Shown: positions 60,429 to 64,000 of the stretch, one piece after another
Layout: the number at the start of each line of letters is the position of its first letter
Numbering within the stretch: the first letter of the stretch is position 1
Source: Proteobacteria bacterium 005FR1
Lineage (GTDB): Bacteria > Pseudomonadota > Gammaproteobacteria > Pseudomonadales > Cellvibrionaceae
Direction of reading: 5' to 3'
Length of the DNA stretch: 64,000 nt
NCBI GenBank assembly: GCA_026192395.1
Contig: WACF01000001.1
Location: 738,977-802,976, forward strand
Translations under genes and position numbers: made by a program
The notes under the pieces: generated by a model
Told to the model about the DNA's origin: nothing
The model's input: only the letters and a program-made list of their open reading frames with translations
The model's database searches: none

Positions 60429-61742
60429 ATGAGAATCAGTATTTTTGGACTGGGCTATGTGGGAGCGGTTTCTGCTGGATGCCTTGCAAGTCAGGGCCAC
60501 CAGGTCGTCGGAGTGGACACGGTCAAGGCCAAAGTCGACGCCATCAACGAGGGACGGTCGCCCATTATCGAGAAGGACATCGGCGCGCTGATCGATCAGG
60601 CTGTCTGCGCGGGTTATCTGCGAGCGACGGACAACGTTGCAGATGCAGTGGCCGACACGGAGCTGTCGTTGATCTGTGTCGGGACCCCAAGTCTTCCCAA
60701 TGGAGCGCTGGATCTGAGTTTTGTGAAATCGGTATGCGAGCAGATTGGTGCGGCTCTTCGTGAGAAAGAGGATTTTCATGTGGTCGTGGCTCGCAGCACG
60801 ATGCTCCCGGGCAGCATGGAATCCACCGTGATTCCTACGCTCGAGTCTGCTTCCGGCAAAGTCGCCGGCCGGGACTTCGGAGTCTGTATCAATCCCGAGT
60901 TCCTGCGCGAAAGCACCGCCGTTCACGACTACTTCCATCCGCCAAAAACGGTTGTTGGCGAGACGGACCGCCGCAGTGGCGACCTCGTAACGTCGCTCTA
61001 TGAAAATATGGAAGCGCCACTGATTCGCACGCGCATCGAAGTTGCCGAAATGGTGAAATACACCGACAACGCCTGGCATGCATTGAAGATCTGCTTCGCC
61101 AATGAAATCGGCAACATCTGCAAGGAGCTGAAGGTAGATGGTCACGAAGTGATGGAAATCTTCTGCCAGGATCGGAAGCTGAACATTTCGCCCTACTACC
61201 TCAAGCCGGGTTTTGCGTTCGGAGGATCCTGCCTACCCAAAGATGTGAGGGCGCTCAATTACAAGGCCCGAAGCCTCGATCTGGATACACCGGTCCTCAG
61301 CTCCATTCTGCGCAACAACCAGTACCAGGTTGACCGCGGGATGACTTTGGTCGTGAACGGAGGACGGCGGAAAAAAATCGGCGTCCTCGGCATCACCTTC
61401 AAGGCGGGCACAGACGACTTGCGCGAAAGTCCCATTGTGGAAGTGGTGGAGCGCTTGATCGGTAAAGGTTACGACCTGCGACTCTACGACAAGAATGTCG
61501 CTCTCGCCTCTCTGGTGGGCGCAAACCGCGACTATATCCTCAACCACATTCCCCACCTCTTCTGCCTGATGGCCAAACAGATCGACGAAGTGATCGAGCA
61601 TGCGGACACGATCGTACTCGGCACCAACGACGAGGAGTTCGCCAGTGTGGCGGAAAAAATAAGACCCGAGCAGGAAGTGATCGACCTGGTGCGAATCGAC
61701 GCTTTGAAAAGCGCTGGAAGTTATCAGGGTATCTGCTGGTAG
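60429..61742 (+). CDS. algD: GDP-mannose 6-dehydrogenase
   Basis: A 437-residue enzyme producing GDP-mannuronic acid for alginate synthesis by four-electron oxidation. The N-terminus MRISIFGLGYVGAVSAGCLA is that of AlgD and the catalytic Cys is Cys268 in GFAFGGSCLPKD, the same number as in Pseudomonas. UDP/GDP-sugar dehydrogenase motifs such as INPEFLRESTAVHDYF and the NAD site are intact. Start: ATG 60429 with AGGGGA eight bases upstream; ATG 60420 abuts that site. It follows alg8. Confidence 0.95.
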   Translation: MRISIFGLGYVGAVSAGCLASQGHQVVGVDTVKAKVDAINEGRSPIIEKDIGALIDQAVCAGYLRATDNVADAVADTELSLICVGTPSLPNGALDLSFVKSVCEQIGAALREKEDFHVVVARSTMLPGSMESTVIPTLESASGKVAGRDFGVCINPEFLRESTAVHDYFHPPKTVVGETDRRSGDLVTSLYENMEAPLIRTRIEVAEMVKYTDNAWHALKICFANEIGNICKELKVDGHEVMEIFCQDRKLNISPYYLKPGFAFGGSCLPKDVRALNYKARSLDLDTPVLSSILRNNQYQVDRGMTLVVNGGRRKKIGVLGITFKAGTDDLRESPIVEVVERLIGKGYDLRLYDKNVALASLVGANRDYILNHIPHLFCLMAKQIDEVIEHADTIVLGTNDEEFASVAEKIRPEQEVIDLVRIDALKSAGSYQGICW

Positions 61743-61830
61743 ATCACCCTTTGCAGAACCATTCCGCCGGCAACCAACAACAACGCGCCGGCGGATCTAA
61801 AACCAAAATGGACTTTATAGGAGACTAGAC

Positions 61831-63261
61831 ATGGATTTCTTCCCCGTGATTCTGTCGGGAGGAGCAGGCAGCCGCCTGTGGCCCCTGTCACGTGAGCTGT
61901 ATCCAAAGCCCCTGTTGCCGATCGTTGGCGACAAAACGCTGTTGCAAATGACCGTCGAGCGACTCGAAGCTCTCTCAGACCGGCGCGAAACGCTGGTGGT
62001 CTGCAACGAAGAGCATCGCTTTTTAGTGGCCGACCAACTCAAGACCGAGCCGATGCCTCCCGGCTCGATTGTGCTTGAACCTTGCGCGCGGGACACAGCG
62101 CCGGCCCTCACCCTTGCCGCCCTGCAGGTTCAGGAACGCTGCCCGGGCGGGACGCTGGTGGTGATGCCCGCCGACCATCTCATACCGGAATCCGCTGCTT
62201 TCTGTGCGGCCGTGGCCAGGGCCGGGATTCTCGCTCGCGACGGATACGTGGTCAGCTTCGGGCTGGTACCGAACCGCCCCGAAACCGGCTACGGCTACAT
62301 TCACCGGGGCGCGGCGATCGGCGATGACGGGGCCTATGCCGTCGATCGCTTCGTGGAGAAACCCGATGCGGCTACCGCGCAAAGCTACCTGGATGCCGGC
62401 GACTACGACTGGAATGCCGGCATCTTCGTGGTGCGCGCCGACCGCTGGCTCGAGGAGATCGGAAAGTTTCGGCCACTGATTCTCGCCGCCTGCAAATCGG
62501 CGCTCGCCGACGGGCGCGCCGACGGCATCTTCCTGCGAGCGGCTTCGCAAGCCTTCGCCAATTCGCCCGCAGAATCAATCGACTACGCGGTAATGGAAAA
62601 CACCGATCGAGCAGCGGTTCTGCCGCTGGACACCTCATGGTCCGACATCGGATCCTGGGCGTCCCTGTGGGAAGTTTCGGACAAGGACGAGCACGGCAAT
62701 GTGAGCAAAGGCGATGTCATCAGCCACTCCACCCGCAACTCACTGCTGTTGGCGAAACACCGCTGTGTCGCCACCGTGGGCCTTGAAAACATCACCGTGA
62801 TTGAAACCAGTGACGCAGTGCTGATCGCGAGCACCGATAAATGCCAGGACGTCAAGACGATTGTGGCAACGCTCAAGCAGTGTGAGCGCAACGAGCACCG
62901 CTTCCATAGCCGGGTTCACCGTCCCTGGGGAAACTACGAAGGCATCGACAAAGGCAGCCGCTACCAGGTCAAGCGCATCACCGTGAAGCCAGGCGCAAAA
63001 TTGTCGCTGCAAATGCACCACCACCGCGCCGAGCACTGGGTCGTGGTATCGGGAACCGCAAAGGTAACCGTGGGAGATACGGAACGGATTCTGACGGAAA
63101 ACGAATCCACCTATGTGCCCCTCGGGTCCGTTCACCGACTTGAGAATCCCGGGACGATCCCACTCGAAATCATCGAAGTGCAATCAGGTAGCTATCTGGG
63201 CGAGGACGATATCGTGCGTCTGGAAGACATCTACAACCGAGCTGCCGAGGTAGCGGTCTGA
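61831..63261 (+). CDS. algA: Mannose-1-phosphate guanylyltransferase / mannose-6-phosphate isomerase
   Basis: A 476-residue bifunctional enzyme. The N-terminal nucleotidyltransferase has LSGGAGSRLWPLSRELYPKP and FVEKPD; the C-terminal cupin domain (about 370-470) has RPWGNYEGIDKGSRYQVKRI and the metal-site QMHHHRAEHW. It makes GDP-mannose, the AlgD substrate. Length matches AlgA/ManC. Start: ATG 61831 with TAGGAGA. The 88-base gap to algD contains no clear terminator. Confidence 0.92.
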   Translation: MDFFPVILSGGAGSRLWPLSRELYPKPLLPIVGDKTLLQMTVERLEALSDRRETLVVCNEEHRFLVADQLKTEPMPPGSIVLEPCARDTAPALTLAALQVQERCPGGTLVVMPADHLIPESAAFCAAVARAGILARDGYVVSFGLVPNRPETGYGYIHRGAAIGDDGAYAVDRFVEKPDAATAQSYLDAGDYDWNAGIFVVRADRWLEEIGKFRPLILAACKSALADGRADGIFLRAASQAFANSPAESIDYAVMENTDRAAVLPLDTSWSDIGSWASLWEVSDKDEHGNVSKGDVISHSTRNSLLLAKHRCVATVGLENITVIETSDAVLIASTDKCQDVKTIVATLKQCERNEHRFHSRVHRPWGNYEGIDKGSRYQVKRITVKPGAKLSLQMHHHRAEHWVVVSGTAKVTVGDTERILTENESTYVPLGSVHRLENPGTIPLEIIEVQSGSYLGEDDIVRLEDIYNRAAEVAV

Positions 63262-63294
63262 CCGAATCCACACGTCGAGCACTATGCAACAAAA

Positions 63295-63320
63295 GGCGGC
63301 GGCCACCCGCTGCCGCCCTT
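63295..63320 (+). terminator. Hairpin between algA and the following gene
   Basis: A nine-base stem with one G-T wobble (63295-63303 with 63309-63317), loop CACCC, then CTT. A long T-run is lacking, so it may be partial terminator or stabilising RNA structure between algA and the epimerase-like gene. Confidence 0.5.
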
Positions 63321-63352
63321 CCGTAACACAGCCAAAGGTCCACGGGGGTCAC

Positions 63353-64000
63353 ATGAAACACAGAATAGCTATCCTTCTCGCCTGCTCTGCCCTGAGTCCT
63401 GCCCTCACGTGGGCTTGCGACACCAGCCATATCCGCTACTCCTCGAGCAACAACCGTATCTACGTTGAGAATGGCGGTGTTTGTTCTCCGAGTCAGATCG
63501 AAAGCATTGTGGTAAACAAGTACAGTTCGGTGGCACCTGGTCAGCTCATGGAGCAGCCGCAGTTTGCAACTTGGTTCATCAAAGCCGAACTGCATGTGCA
63601 GGACGGTTCCACGCTCCTGATCCACGGCACCAGCATCGGCGGCGATACCGATGAACTGCTCTTATTGAGTGAGAACGGCAGTGCGCCCCACCACGTCAAG
63701 ATCCAGGCCAAACACGGCAATGTGGACATCCGCAACACGCTGGTCAGCAGTTGGGATCCGGCGGCGCAGGGCCCGGACACCGATAGCAGCAACGGCCGCG
63801 CATTCATTCACGTCAACTCGCTCGAGGAAAATGGCACGGCCATGGAATCGCGGATGGATGTGGTGGACAGCGAGGTCGCTTATCTTGGTTTCTACGATGC
63901 AGAGTCCTACGGCCTGGTGTGGAAGGTTCGTGGCGGGCACCTGGATCCGACCATCTACGACCGTGTCGAAGTGTACGGGGATATACGCAACAGCTACATT
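63353..64000 (+). CDS. Probable mannuronan C5-epimerase-type beta-helix protein, 5' part
   Basis: The first 216 codons of an exported protein; no stop occurs before the window end. Signal peptide: MKHRIAILLACSALSPALTWA. The mature part is rich in short beta-strands with Asn and Asp turns, as in right-handed parallel beta-helix enzymes. The stretch SEVAYLGFYDAESYGLVWKVRGG followed by YDRVEVYGDIRNSYI resembles mannuronan epimerases as I remember them. The gene context (alginate cluster) supports this. The catalytic region would lie beyond the window. Start: ATG 63353 with GGGGGTC upstream. Confidence 0.6.
   Translation, partial: MKHRIAILLACSALSPALTWACDTSHIRYSSSNNRIYVENGGVCSPSQIESIVVNKYSSVAPGQLMEQPQFATWFIKAELHVQDGSTLLIHGTSIGGDTDELLLLSENGSAPHHVKIQAKHGNVDIRNTLVSSWDPAAQGPDTDSSNGRAFIHVNSLEENGTAMESRMDVVDSEVAYLGFYDAESYGLVWKVRGGHLDPTIYDRVEVYGDIRNSYI

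Overview
The window reads as a GC-rich chromosome segment from an aerobic, probably salt-exposed gammaproteobacterium. The support is an Mrp-type cation/proton antiporter operon, a CPA1 antiporter, an ectB-type aminotransferase beside an aspartokinase, alginate-type exopolysaccharide genes arranged with Pseudomonas-like AlgD/Alg8/Alg44/AlgA proteins, and an alternative complex III plus caa3-type oxidase chain. The species assignment is inference; no rRNA, tRNA, CRISPR array, integrase or transposase was seen.

Layout. 1-2298 (minus): mnhE, F, G, a fused MbhD/MnhB-type subunit and the first codons of mnhC. 2693-10006: an alpha-glucan/trehalose module (small acidic protein, divergent 6-phosphogluconate-dehydrogenase-like protein, two GH13 enzymes, one GH15 enzyme, a membrane protein). 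10007-10388: a repeat-rich spacer. 10389-22526 (plus): one long operon, actABCDEF, a small membrane protein, sco, then coxB, A, C and D, carrying electrons from quinol to oxygen. 22566-25201: an outer-membrane transporter-like protein, a methyltransferase and a cupredoxin lipoprotein. 25288-28306: a divergent pair of secreted proteins with peptidoglycan-binding repeats, one very glutamine-rich. 28371-29708: a triheme cytochrome c. 29961-36719: mostly uncharacterised membrane proteins, including a voltage-sensor-like domain joined to a degenerate metzincin-type zinc site, a CPA1 antiporter, a YetF-like protein, a TIGR02588/TIGR02587-like pair and a DUF2254 protein. 36751-44175 (minus): HMCES/YedK, an ETHE1-type persulfide dioxygenase, aspartokinase, EctB, amidase, a ferritin-like protein and a lipid kinase.

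44642-48547 (plus) holds three secreted Gln-rich proteins: one with three peptidoglycan-binding repeats, one with nine-residue P-[EQ]-[VI]-x-[VI] repeats plus a PRC-barrel, and one with four EF-hand loops, the same nine-residue repeats and a PRC-barrel. With the pair at 25-28 kb these five proteins look like one family-level system of exported, wall-associated, Gln-rich scaffolds. It is my main candidate for an undescribed system. 48628-55462 carries a small SET-domain protein, an SDR-like protein with an altered active site, a tandem pair of exported double OB-fold-like proteins, a DUF1206 protein, a zinc alcohol dehydrogenase and a thioredoxin-fold isomerase.

56003-64000 (plus) is an alginate-type biosynthesis cluster in an unusual order: Alg44-like PilZ/HlyD protein, PL5 lyase-like protein, Alg8-like synthase, AlgD, AlgA and the start of a probable mannuronan C5-epimerase cut by the window edge. 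Genes for export and acetylation (algK/E/X/I/J/F) are not in the window and may follow it.
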